A stretch of DNA of 6,905 bases from Promethearchaeota archaeon (GTDB lineage: Archaea > Asgardarchaeota > Lokiarchaeia > Sigyniarchaeales > SOKP01), in NCBI GenBank assembly GCA_019057355.1, contig DXJM01000013.1, positions 1 through 6,905 on the forward strand, in the 5' to 3' direction. How positions within the stretch are numbered: the stretch's first letter is position 1; the number at the start of each line of letters is the position of its first letter. The position numbers and the translations under genes were made by a program. Of this stretch, positions 1-6,207 are shown piece by piece. The notes beneath the pieces were generated by a model that was not told the origin of the DNA, made no database searches, and was given only the letters and a program-made list of their open reading frames with translations.

Positions 1-50
1 AAACATAGATTATTGACATCATTCAAAATACTGTTGATATAATCTTCCAT
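1..50 (-). CDS. Possible start of a leftward gene, cut by window edge
   Basis: Reading leftward from an ATG at position 50, the frame stays open to the window edge for 16 codons and begins MEDYINSILNDVNNLC. This is too short to assign a function. Support comes from context: the next gene (181, +) points the other way, the space between looks like a divergent promoter region, and a TATA-like stretch on the minus strand (78-69, ATTATTATAT) lies about 23 bp ahead of the ATG, near the distance expected for a leaderless archaeal transcript. Another minus-strand ATG at 60 runs into a stop after 13 codons, so 50 is the better start. Sixteen open codons can occur by chance, so this remains tentative. 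Confidence 0.4.
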   Translation of the reverse strand, partial: MEDYINSILNDVNNLC

Positions 51-68
51 ATCTTTTCATTTTATTAG

Positions 69-78
69 ATATAATAAT
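69..78 (-). promoter_or_regulatory. TATA-like box for the leftward gene at 50
   Basis: On the minus strand this reads ATTATTATAT, centred about 23 bp upstream of the candidate ATG at 50. In archaea the TATA box centre lies about 26 bp before the transcription start, so the start would fall at or near the ATG. In AT-rich DNA such a match is weak evidence alone. Confidence 0.25.
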
Positions 79-148
79 GCTAAAGTGCATACCTTATTGA
101 AAAATCAGATTATTAAACCCCACCACATCTCTCTCTAAAAATTCTAAG

Positions 149-157
149 TTTATATAT
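149..157 (+). promoter_or_regulatory. TATA box for the gene at 181, probably leaderless
   Basis: The string TTTATATAT is a near-perfect archaeal box A element. Its centre (153) is 28 bp upstream of the ATG at 181, so transcription would begin at or within a few bases of the start codon. No Shine-Dalgarno sequence is visible before the ATG, which agrees with a leaderless mRNA. The transcription start is inferred from spacing only. Confidence 0.5.
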
Positions 158-180
158 CCATTATCTAAATAATCTATAAA

Positions 181-1293
181 ATGATAAAAAAAGGTAAATT
201 CAAGTTATTATCCTATATTGTGGATGAAGATCTTATCTTTTACAAGAGTTTAAATAGAGTTAAAAAATATATAGGATTTTTTATCATGCAAGCCACTAGT
301 TTTTATCCCTTGATATCAATTTTAAACAATCTCCTAAATAAAAGATTGATATGTTATTATTCTATACAAATTAATAGTAAAAATACTGAGCAATACTTCT
401 TTTTTATCAATATTGAAAATAATACAAAAAATGAGACGATAAAACTCTGGAATTTGATAAAAGAAGAAATAAAAGAAAAAAATTGCCATAATGCTTTTTT
501 AATTCGTAATAATTTAGAAAAAACATTTTTAGAAATACTAGATGATGATCTGAATAATAACAATCTTATTTTAAAAAATTCAAATGAACTACTACTTATT
601 AAAGATAAAAAGAATATAAGGAGATTAGATTTTTATACAATTAATTTTGAAAATTTAGAAGATAAATCATTCTTTCTAAGTACTTTTTTAAATTATATTG
701 ACAATTTAAACCTGTTTGGGTATATTATTCTAAATTTTAAACAAATGGAGAATAATACTATAAATATATCTGTTTATTTCACTCTAATCTCAGAAAAGGA
801 AAAGAATTTAGGGAATATTTCAGCAGAAATTAATAACTTCTTTAATATTGTATTATTAGAAAAAAAAAAGATTAGAATTAAAGAGATCGGTCATCATTTA
901 TGGCGATATGCTATTTTTAATAATTTTTATTCATTTAAAGATGTGATTGATTTATTCAAAACTGATAAGCATTATGATTTTAAAAACCTTCAGACATTTA
1001 ATCTTCAGTTTGAACAATCCTTACTGAAAAATGGAATAAAATTTAGAAGGATAAACGAAAATATGGTTTTAATACAAGAAGATATTTTATTTATAACTTT
1101 CTTAAATTGCGATCCAAAAGTATTGTTACGGATTTTCAAGAAGTTTTATTCAAAATATTTACTATATATATTGATCTTGAATGAAGTAGAATATAAAGAT
1201 CTGCTTAGAATTGACATTAATCAATTAAAAAAAGTTGTTATACTTGATATAAATGGTTTTTTAAATTTAGATCTTTTAGTTTTTAAAAAATAA
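181..1293 (+). CDS. Unrecognised 370-residue protein
   Basis: I do not recognise the family. The protein is lysine-, asparagine- and leucine-rich, with no convincing signal peptide, no clear membrane helix (residues 31-49 are only moderately hydrophobic), no CxxC pair and no Walker motif. It alternates hydrophobic and polar stretches as an alpha/beta cytoplasmic protein would. A notable segment is IKEIGHHLWRYAIFNNFY near residues 233-250, with a double histidine followed by Trp-Arg-Tyr that could be a family signature. The ATG is favoured by a TATA box 28 bp upstream and the lack of a ribosome site, implying a leaderless message. The gene ends 6 bp from the converging uL23 stop. An A10 run at 860-869 is read in frame. 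Lineage-restricted Asgard hypothetical protein is my guess. Confidence 0.8.
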   Translation: MIKKGKFKLLSYIVDEDLIFYKSLNRVKKYIGFFIMQATSFYPLISILNNLLNKRLICYYSIQINSKNTEQYFFFINIENNTKNETIKLWNLIKEEIKEKNCHNAFLIRNNLEKTFLEILDDDLNNNNLILKNSNELLLIKDKKNIRRLDFYTINFENLEDKSFFLSTFLNYIDNLNLFGYIILNFKQMENNTINISVYFTLISEKEKNLGNISAEINNFFNIVLLEKKKIRIKEIGHHLWRYAIFNNFYSFKDVIDLFKTDKHYDFKNLQTFNLQFEQSLLKNGIKFRRINENMVLIQEDILFITFLNCDPKVLLRIFKKFYSKYLLYILILNEVEYKDLLRIDINQLKKVVILDINGFLNLDLLVFKK

Positions 1294-1298
1294 GAAAA
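1284..1298 (-). terminator. Possible T-rich terminator of the ribosomal operon
   Basis: Just past the uL23 stop, the minus strand is T-rich (TTTTCTTATTTTTT), with no stem-loop. Archaeal RNA polymerase often terminates at such U-rich stretches. It overlaps the end of the converging gene, so the two transcripts may overlap at their 3' ends. Weak evidence in such AT-rich DNA. Confidence 0.3.
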
Positions 1299-1299
1299 T

Positions 1300-1563
1300 T
1301 TAGAAAATACCTAGATTAATCGCTATATCTTCAGCAGAATAGTCTGGATGAAGTTTAATAAATGCTTTTTTTACACCCTTCGGAGTAATTAATGTGTTTA
1401 CTTTAATTACTTTTACATTATGTATCTTTTCTATAGCATTTTTTATTGTATTTTTATTTGCAGTTCTTTTAACAATAAATGCTAATTTATTTTCTTTCTC
1501 AATCAAACCAAAAGTTTTTTCTGTAATAAGTGGTTTTTTAATAGTCTTGTAAATTTTTTCCAT
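1300..1563 (-). CDS. rpl23: Large ribosomal subunit protein uL23 (L23)
   Basis: uL23 binds 23S rRNA near the polypeptide exit tunnel, where the signal recognition particle and nascent-chain factors dock. The 87-residue length is normal for archaeal L23. The N-terminal block KKPLITEKTFGLIEKENKL (residues 9-27) and the following AFIVKRTANKNTIKNAIEKI stretch, cited here only in part, are the family's core, and the C-terminal part with KVNTLITPKGVKKAFIKL is typical of archaeal forms. The ATG shares its A with the last base of the uL4 stop codon (TAATG), so translation is probably coupled, and a GAGGAG Shine-Dalgarno lies inside the end of uL4. uL2 would normally follow but here a converging unrelated gene ends 6 bp away. 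Confidence 0.96.
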   Translation of the reverse strand: MEKIYKTIKKPLITEKTFGLIEKENKLAFIVKRTANKNTIKNAIEKIHNVKVIKVNTLITPKGVKKAFIKLHPDYSAEDIAINLGIF

Positions 1564-2351
1564 TACATGCTCTCCTCGTATTTATTCAATTCATTGAATG
1601 CAGATTGCGTCCATAAAATTAACCTCCCTGGTAAGCCTCCAGGTGCCAAATTGTCAATGGAAAGGTCTCCAATTTTGATAATCTCCGTTCCAGGAATGTT
1701 CCTTGAAGCCTTTACAATACCAAAATCATCTTTTATGACAAAGAGTAGTCCCTTTCTTTTTTTATATTTTCGCCCCCTTCTTTTTCCTTTACCGGCTCTA
1801 ATTTTCTTATTTGATTTTACCTTGTTTAATTCCTCTTCTAAACCAAATTTACATAATATTGAATAGATTTGTTCGGTTTTTTTTATTGTTTGAATTTTAT
1901 CATCTATCACTAAGGGAATCTCTGGAATATTACTAATTAAATGACCTCTTTTTTCAACCCAATCATGATCTCCAGTTGCGGATAATGCGGATAATAAAGC
2001 GAGCCTCTTAGTCTTTTTATTCATTCTTTTTTCAATTTTTTTTTCTACTTTTATTGGATGTGTTGTCCTCCCACCTTTAGCAAACGGCACCCTTCCCACA
2101 TTTCGGGCTGTAGGATACCCCGATCCCTTCAATCGTGGTGCTCGGGATAAACCATGACCCGTCCCCCAGCTTACAGCAGTATTTCTCAAGCCTGCCCTTG
2201 GATCCCTCCCTTGGACTTGTTTTTTTCGGCTCTGAGATACTTCCGTTGCTTTTTGAATTAAATCTTTTCTGGGTTTAACATCAAATACTTTAGGTCTAGC
2301 AATCGTCTCTTTTTTCTTAATATCTAAATTATAAACATTAACCTTTCCCAT
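1563..2351 (-). CDS. rpl4: Large ribosomal subunit protein uL4 (L4), archaeal/eukaryotic type
   Basis: uL4 is an early-assembly 23S rRNA binder whose long loop helps to line the exit tunnel. At 262 residues it has the size of archaeal L4. The diagnostic loop segment lies around residues 49-98, with GRDPRAGLRNTAVSWGTGHG followed by arginine/glycine-rich sequence ending at GGRTTHP. Next come a KRLALLSALSAT helix, a basic KGKRRGRKYKKRKG tract and a C-terminal NLAPGGLPGRLILWTQSAF block shared with eukaryotic L4. A good Shine-Dalgarno (AGGTGAT) sits a few bases before the ATG. It is 22 bp downstream of uL3 and overlaps uL23 by one base, so it is the middle gene of the operon. Confidence 0.97.
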   Translation of the reverse strand: MGKVNVYNLDIKKKETIARPKVFDVKPRKDLIQKATEVSQSRKKQVQGRDPRAGLRNTAVSWGTGHGLSRAPRLKGSGYPTARNVGRVPFAKGGRTTHPIKVEKKIEKRMNKKTKRLALLSALSATGDHDWVEKRGHLISNIPEIPLVIDDKIQTIKKTEQIYSILCKFGLEEELNKVKSNKKIRAGKGKRRGRKYKKRKGLLFVIKDDFGIVKASRNIPGTEIIKIGDLSIDNLAPGGLPGRLILWTQSAFNELNKYEESM

Positions 2352-2355
2352 ATAA

Positions 2356-2362
2356 TCACCTA
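2356..2362 (-). promoter_or_regulatory. Shine-Dalgarno site of uL4
   Basis: On the minus strand AGGTGAT precedes the uL4 ATG by four bases and matches the complement of the archaeal 16S rRNA 3' end (anti-Shine-Dalgarno CACCUCC region). It fixes the uL4 start at 2351 and shows that this lineage uses Shine-Dalgarno initiation at internal operon genes. Confidence 0.65.
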
Positions 2363-2373
2363 ACTCTCATTGT

Positions 2374-3390
2374 CTATTTTTTTTGTTGGCTTTCTTTGTT
2401 TATAAATGTAATTTCTGGAGATTGTATTACAAATGGACTCTTAGGTCTTAATGCTTTTCTTATTCGAATTAACCTTTTTTTAGGTCCGGGTATTGACCCT
2501 AATATTAGAAGATAATCTCCTTTAATGAGTCCATAATTAATAAAACCACCTTTGGGGTTTATTTCTTCTTCATTTTCACCAATAACCATGATCCTTTTAT
2601 TATATTCGGTTCTTTGATGAAAACCCAATTGTCCAGGTCTAGGGGTTGTATAGGAAACTCTAGCTGGATGCCATGATCCAATACACGCAACAGCTCTATG
2701 AATCTTGCTATTTTTTCTTGTTAAGATCCTTATCCCGCTTCTCTTAACAGGTCCTTGAAATCCCTTACCTTTTGAAACGGATATTGCATCTATCAATTCT
2801 CCATGGGTTAGAACATCTCTTGCTCTTATTTCGGTACCCAGTTTTTCTATTAAAGAGATAAAGCTTTCTTTTGGATTGGTTGTAGCAAATTTTATTTCGA
2901 TAATATCTGGTTTTTTCCTAGAAATTGATGTCTTATAAGGTTGAGTTTGAAAAATTCCTCTAATTTCACTATTGTTATTTATTTTGGTCAATAAATTCTC
3001 TTTAATTTTTTTAAAGTCATATTTTTCCTGATCTGGAATGCTAATCCTTCTTGTTAAAAAGTCATTTATTTCCTGTGTAAAAATGTCTCCGATAATAAAA
3101 TTTCCATATTCATCTTTATTATAGACTCTAATTCCAATAAGAATTAATGGAGGTGCCTCGATTATAGTTACAGGTTTCATTAATTCTTTACCATAGTAGG
3201 GACTATTTTTTTGATCTTCTATATAAGTTAGATGTGTCATTCCAACTTTAAATCCTGCAAAACCCTGAAATAAATTGTCTTCTAAGAAATTATTCCAATG
3301 CCTTACACGTCCTTTTATTGAAGCAGCTCTTTTCCTTGGTAGAAATGCTAATGAACCACGTCGCGGAGCACTTTTCTTTCGATGTCCCAT
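2374..3390 (-). CDS. rpl3: Large ribosomal subunit protein uL3 (L3), archaeal/eukaryotic type
   Basis: uL3 sits beneath the peptidyl transferase centre and is among the first proteins to assemble on 23S rRNA. The 338-residue length fits archaeal L3. The N-terminus MGHRKKSAPRRGSLAFLPRK is the archaeal/eukaryotic signature, followed by GFKVGMTH near residue 48, a central SKGKGFQGPVKRSG motif, and the VACIGSWHPARV block with Trp240, which corresponds to the tryptophan finger reaching the peptidyl transferase centre. PRPGQLGFHQRTEYNKRI follows, close to the eukaryotic form. An AAGTGAT Shine-Dalgarno lies 5 bases before the ATG. It is the first gene of the uL3-uL4-uL23 operon and is divergent from the secretion ATPase gene. 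The insert at about residues 105-160 is lysine/asparagine-rich and less conserved. Confidence 0.97.
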   Translation of the reverse strand: MGHRKKSAPRRGSLAFLPRKRAASIKGRVRHWNNFLEDNLFQGFAGFKVGMTHLTYIEDQKNSPYYGKELMKPVTIIEAPPLILIGIRVYNKDEYGNFIIGDIFTQEINDFLTRRISIPDQEKYDFKKIKENLLTKINNNSEIRGIFQTQPYKTSISRKKPDIIEIKFATTNPKESFISLIEKLGTEIRARDVLTHGELIDAISVSKGKGFQGPVKRSGIRILTRKNSKIHRAVACIGSWHPARVSYTTPRPGQLGFHQRTEYNKRIMVIGENEEEINPKGGFINYGLIKGDYLLILGSIPGPKKRLIRIRKALRPKSPFVIQSPEITFINKESQQKK

Positions 3391-3395
3391 ATAGT

Positions 3396-3402
3396 ATCAC
3401 TT
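3396..3402 (-). promoter_or_regulatory. Shine-Dalgarno site of uL3
   Basis: The minus strand reads AAGTGAT five bases before the uL3 ATG, a partial match to the GGTGAT core seen again before uL4. It supports the start at 3390 and means that uL3 has a short leader and is not leaderless. Confidence 0.5.
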
Positions 3403-3422
3403 GACATTGAAAATATTTCAAA

Positions 3423-3431
3423 TTAAATAAA
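3423..3431 (-). promoter_or_regulatory. Candidate TATA box of the uL3-uL4-uL23 operon
   Basis: On the minus strand TTTATTTAA is preceded by CACAAAA, which could serve as a TFB recognition element. The centre lies about 37 bp from the uL3 ATG, which would put the transcript start near 3401 and give a leader of about 10 bases holding the Shine-Dalgarno site. An alternative is the CTATAA at 3447-3452. Placement is inferred from spacing. Confidence 0.35.
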
Positions 3432-3489
3432 TTTTGTGATAAGCTGGTTATAGCCTTCCAATAAGCCAAATTATAAAAAAAGATGGTTG

Positions 3490-3498
3490 TTTAAAAAA
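3490..3498 (+). promoter_or_regulatory. Candidate TATA box of the secretion ATPase gene
   Basis: TTTAAAAAA is centred 26 bp before the ATG at 3520, as expected for a leaderless archaeal transcript from that ATG. An alternative is ATTATAAAA (3470-3478), which would start transcription near 3500 and give a leader of about 20 bases. Either choice favours 3520 over the TTG at 3487 as the translation start, because 3487 would be upstream of both predicted transcript starts. Confidence 0.35.
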
Positions 3499-3519
3499 TC
3501 ATGTTTAGATATTAGTTTA

Positions 3520-5700
3520 ATGTCAAACGCAGCATATAACAATTCTTTCCTTCAAGAAAATTACACGCTAAATGGTCAAAAAGAATATTATCTTGTTATA
3601 GACTGTAAAAATTGTCCTGATCAAAAAAATGAGTTTTTTAAAAACGAAAAATGTCTTCATTGCGTTTTATTAAGCATTTACAATGCTAAGAAAAAGAAGT
3701 TTAAAGAAGTATTAATCAATTCCAGGAATTTAAATATTACAGAAGATCAATTAAAATTATTGTTTGAATACTTTAAAAAACTAAAAATATTAAGAAAATA
3801 TTATAAAAAAATTCAATATCTTAAAGATGGTAAATGCATCTATAAAGAATTTGACTGCAAAAGATTTCAAGGATTAAAAAAACTTAGCGAAATATACTAT
3901 CTTGATCCCCTCTATTTTTTTAATATAATCTATAAAACTTTTAAATCATTAAAAAAGAAGCGCGTAAATGATTCCAATTGCATTAACTGCGTTAGAATAG
4001 TGAAACATAGTTTAGATTCGGTTCTAAAGCGTTTATATGAATTCGAAATCATTAGAATATATCTTCGTCTTAAAGGTGATGATCAACAAGAGAAGAATTT
4101 TGGGTATTATTATGAGAAACTACTATTCAAAAAAGGGATTATTGAAGATTATACATTCAATTTACAGGATAAAAATGATTTCGTGAATGAAAAATTAATA
4201 AAGACCTATAATCTTGGAACTCCTCCATTGTATCAAGTTTCAATCTTTGACAAGCATGATGAATATGAAAAAAGATATGCAATGACTTTTTTTTTCAATT
4301 CAAAGTCAGAGCAAAATTTTTTTAGAGGAATAATTCAAGATATAACCAGAAAACTAGATTCAATAAAATTTGATAAAATCGTTACTTTCTCTGAATTGAT
4401 TAACATTTATAGAGAAAGCTCAAAAAAATATCTTGATATTAAATACAATAGATTATTAGATGAAGAAAAAGAACGCATTGCTTATTTAGCTACTTTGAAA
4501 AAAGTAAATCTCGAAAAATTATTCCCCTTTTTAATTGATGATCATATTGAAGAAATTTTTTTAGACTCACCTGATGATACTATTTATTTGAACCACCAAG
4601 AGTTCGGTCGATGTATAACACTAATCAAACTAAACATGATGGAAATTGAACGGATAAAAACATTCTTAAGAATTTATAGCGGTCAAAGACTTGATTATTC
4701 CAATCCAAGCTTGAAATTTGTCATGAAAAATGCTCTCTTCCATTGTAGGTTTGCTATTGATGTTGGACCACTCCAGAATGATAATTTTGGATTAGATATT
4801 AGAAAATTAAACAAGAATATTCTTTCAATTCAAGATTTATTGAAAAATGGAACATTTAGCTCGGAAATTGCAGCATTTCTATATTTTTGCATAATAAAGC
4901 GTATTAATATCACAGTAGCGGGTCAAACGGATACTGGAAAAACGACACTAATTAATGCACTAGATTTACTCACCCCTAAAGATTTTAGAAAGATTTATGT
5001 CGAAAACATAGTGGAGTCACTAAATCAAAGAGGATTCGAGAAACATCAATTAAAATATATCGTAGATTCGACCGAAAATGAGCAAGATCCGAATATATAT
5101 TCAAAAAGTAATCAAATTAAAACACTATTGCATCGTTCTCCGGATCTTATCTATTTAGGGGAGATTTTAACAAAAGAAGAAGCTCAAGCAACGTTTCACT
5201 GCTTAGCATCTGGTTTAAAAGGTTTTCAAACAATTCATTCTAATTCGATAGAATCATTGTTGAACCGATTTATTTATTTTTTTAATATTGAACCTAGCTG
5301 TTTAAATGACTTGGGATTAATCATATTTATGAAGAAAATATATTATAGGAGGATATTAATTTCAGTATCTGAAATTATTGATGATCCTCAAAATATAAAT
5401 AAAAAATTTCATGATATTTTTCATTATATACCTGAGTCTAAGAGCTGGATTTTATTGGAATCACTATATAATACTCGGATTTTAGAAAATATTAAATGTT
5501 TCGAGAATATTAGCGAAAATCTATTTAAAGAATATTTAGCTATTTATAATCATATTTTTGATTGGCTTTATAAATCGCCAAAATTGGAAAATGAACAAAT
5601 AATTTCTTTTTTTCACAAAATATCTTACCATTCCATTAACTCATTGGAGAGTTTAAACGATTTTTGGATAAATTGGAGAGATACTCATACATTTTCATAG
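3520..5700 (+). CDS. Type II/IV secretion (type IV pilus/archaellum-like) motor ATPase
   Basis: Cytoplasmic hexameric ATPase of the GspE/ArlI/TadA/VirB11 superfamily, powering assembly of a pilus-like filament. Counting from the ATG at 3520 (726 residues), the N2-like domain starts with DDHIEEIFLDSPDDTIYLNH. Walker A is GQTDTGKT (468-475), the Asp box region is YVENIVE (Glu495, Glu499), Walker B is SPDLIYLGEI (Glu548) and the His box is GFQTIHSN (His573). A C-terminal RRILISVSEI block is typical of archaeal members. Unusual are the cysteine pairs at 29/32 and 45/48, a third pair at 154/157, and a leucine replacing the usual arginine of GEIR. A TTG start at 3487 (737 residues) is possible, but promoter spacing favours 3520. 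Two membrane-protein genes follow, as in archaeal pilus cassettes. Which subfamily it belongs to is undecided. Confidence 0.9.
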   Translation: MSNAAYNNSFLQENYTLNGQKEYYLVIDCKNCPDQKNEFFKNEKCLHCVLLSIYNAKKKKFKEVLINSRNLNITEDQLKLLFEYFKKLKILRKYYKKIQYLKDGKCIYKEFDCKRFQGLKKLSEIYYLDPLYFFNIIYKTFKSLKKKRVNDSNCINCVRIVKHSLDSVLKRLYEFEIIRIYLRLKGDDQQEKNFGYYYEKLLFKKGIIEDYTFNLQDKNDFVNEKLIKTYNLGTPPLYQVSIFDKHDEYEKRYAMTFFFNSKSEQNFFRGIIQDITRKLDSIKFDKIVTFSELINIYRESSKKYLDIKYNRLLDEEKERIAYLATLKKVNLEKLFPFLIDDHIEEIFLDSPDDTIYLNHQEFGRCITLIKLNMMEIERIKTFLRIYSGQRLDYSNPSLKFVMKNALFHCRFAIDVGPLQNDNFGLDIRKLNKNILSIQDLLKNGTFSSEIAAFLYFCIIKRINITVAGQTDTGKTTLINALDLLTPKDFRKIYVENIVESLNQRGFEKHQLKYIVDSTENEQDPNIYSKSNQIKTLLHRSPDLIYLGEILTKEEAQATFHCLASGLKGFQTIHSNSIESLLNRFIYFFNIEPSCLNDLGLIIFMKKIYYRRILISVSEIIDDPQNINKKFHDIFHYIPESKSWILLESLYNTRILENIKCFENISENLFKEYLAIYNHIFDWLYKSPKLENEQIISFFHKISYHSINSLESLNDFWINWRDTHTFS

Positions 5701-5746
5701 GATAAAATTCGAATTAAAGGATTATTTTGAAAATAAAACAATGAGG

Positions 5747-5755
5747 TTTATATTA
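5747..5755 (+). promoter_or_regulatory. TATA-like box before the small membrane protein
   Basis: TTTATATTA is centred about 25 bp upstream of the second in-frame ATG (5776) and 16 bp upstream of the first (5767). It could give this gene and the next their own, possibly leaderless, transcript besides read-through from the ATPase gene 66 bp upstream. If used, the real start would be 5776. Confidence 0.35.
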
Positions 5756-5766
5756 TTCATTATAGA

Positions 5767-6189
5767 ATGAATTTTATGACAAATATATTAGAAAAATCGT
5801 TGTTAATTGGATTTGGACTGTTTATATTAATCATCTTTCTTTCCTTTTCCGCACCCTTCATAAATGCAATTATTACGTTTAATACACGTGAAAAAAGTGA
5901 TTTAAACTCATATTTATCCTTTATCGATGATATTGATAAGGGAATTAATCATGTTATTGAATATCAAGATAGACAATTTATCCAAACAATCGAATATCCT
6001 CAAGGTCTAAACATAACTTTTATAGAAAAAATGGCGAAATTTAATTTTTTTCTTGCTAACCAATACTGCCAGAAAATAATCGAATATAATGAATACTTCA
6101 TTGCAAAGCAATTTTATAATATCCCTCCACAATACTATGTTTTAAATATAACGATGGAATTGTCAAAAATCTTAATTACCCTAATGTAA
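5767..6189 (+). CDS. Single-span membrane protein, pilin-like or ArlF/ArlG-like
   Basis: A 140-residue protein with one N-terminal hydrophobic helix (about residues 11-36, LLIGFGLFILIIFLSFSAPF) and a domain of about 100 residues probably outside the membrane. This is the layout of archaeal pseudopilins and of the archaellum stator proteins ArlF/ArlG. The segment DDIDKGINHVIEYQ, then IEYPQGLNITF, recalls the start of the beta domain in archaeal minor pilins, but this is pattern similarity only. No class III signal peptide cleavage motif (basic residue, Gly/Ala, then a hydrophobic helix) is visible, so PibD processing is doubtful. It lies between the motor ATPase and the platform gene, the latter 18 bp downstream, which supports a role in the same machine. 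The start could be 5767 or 5776 (second Met). I cannot name it. Confidence 0.8.
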   Translation: MNFMTNILEKSLLIGFGLFILIIFLSFSAPFINAIITFNTREKSDLNSYLSFIDDIDKGINHVIEYQDRQFIQTIEYPQGLNITFIEKMAKFNFFLANQYCQKIIEYNEYFIAKQFYNIPPQYYVLNITMELSKILITLM

Positions 6190-6207
6190 AGATTAATTGA
6201 GAGAATA

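Noticed and set aside
357..563. 68-codon open frame on the minus strand
   Set aside because: It lies wholly inside the 370-residue gene on the other strand, has a low-complexity Phe/Ser/Ile composition and no ribosome site or promoter; it is a shadow of AT-rich codons.
1567..1866. 99-codon open frame on the plus strand
   Set aside because: It is antisense to the strongly conserved uL4 gene, and its composition mirrors uL4's lysine/arginine codons read in reverse.
3487..3519. TTG start for the ATPase, adding 11 residues
   Set aside because: The frame is open, but TTG is a weaker start, no good ribosome site precedes it, and both candidate TATA boxes predict transcription starting after it. 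Kept as an alternative only.
4287..4295. T9 run in the ATPase gene as a frameshift site
   Set aside because: The frame continues normally through it as Phe codons, and the conserved ATPase motifs downstream stay in the same frame as the N-terminal part.
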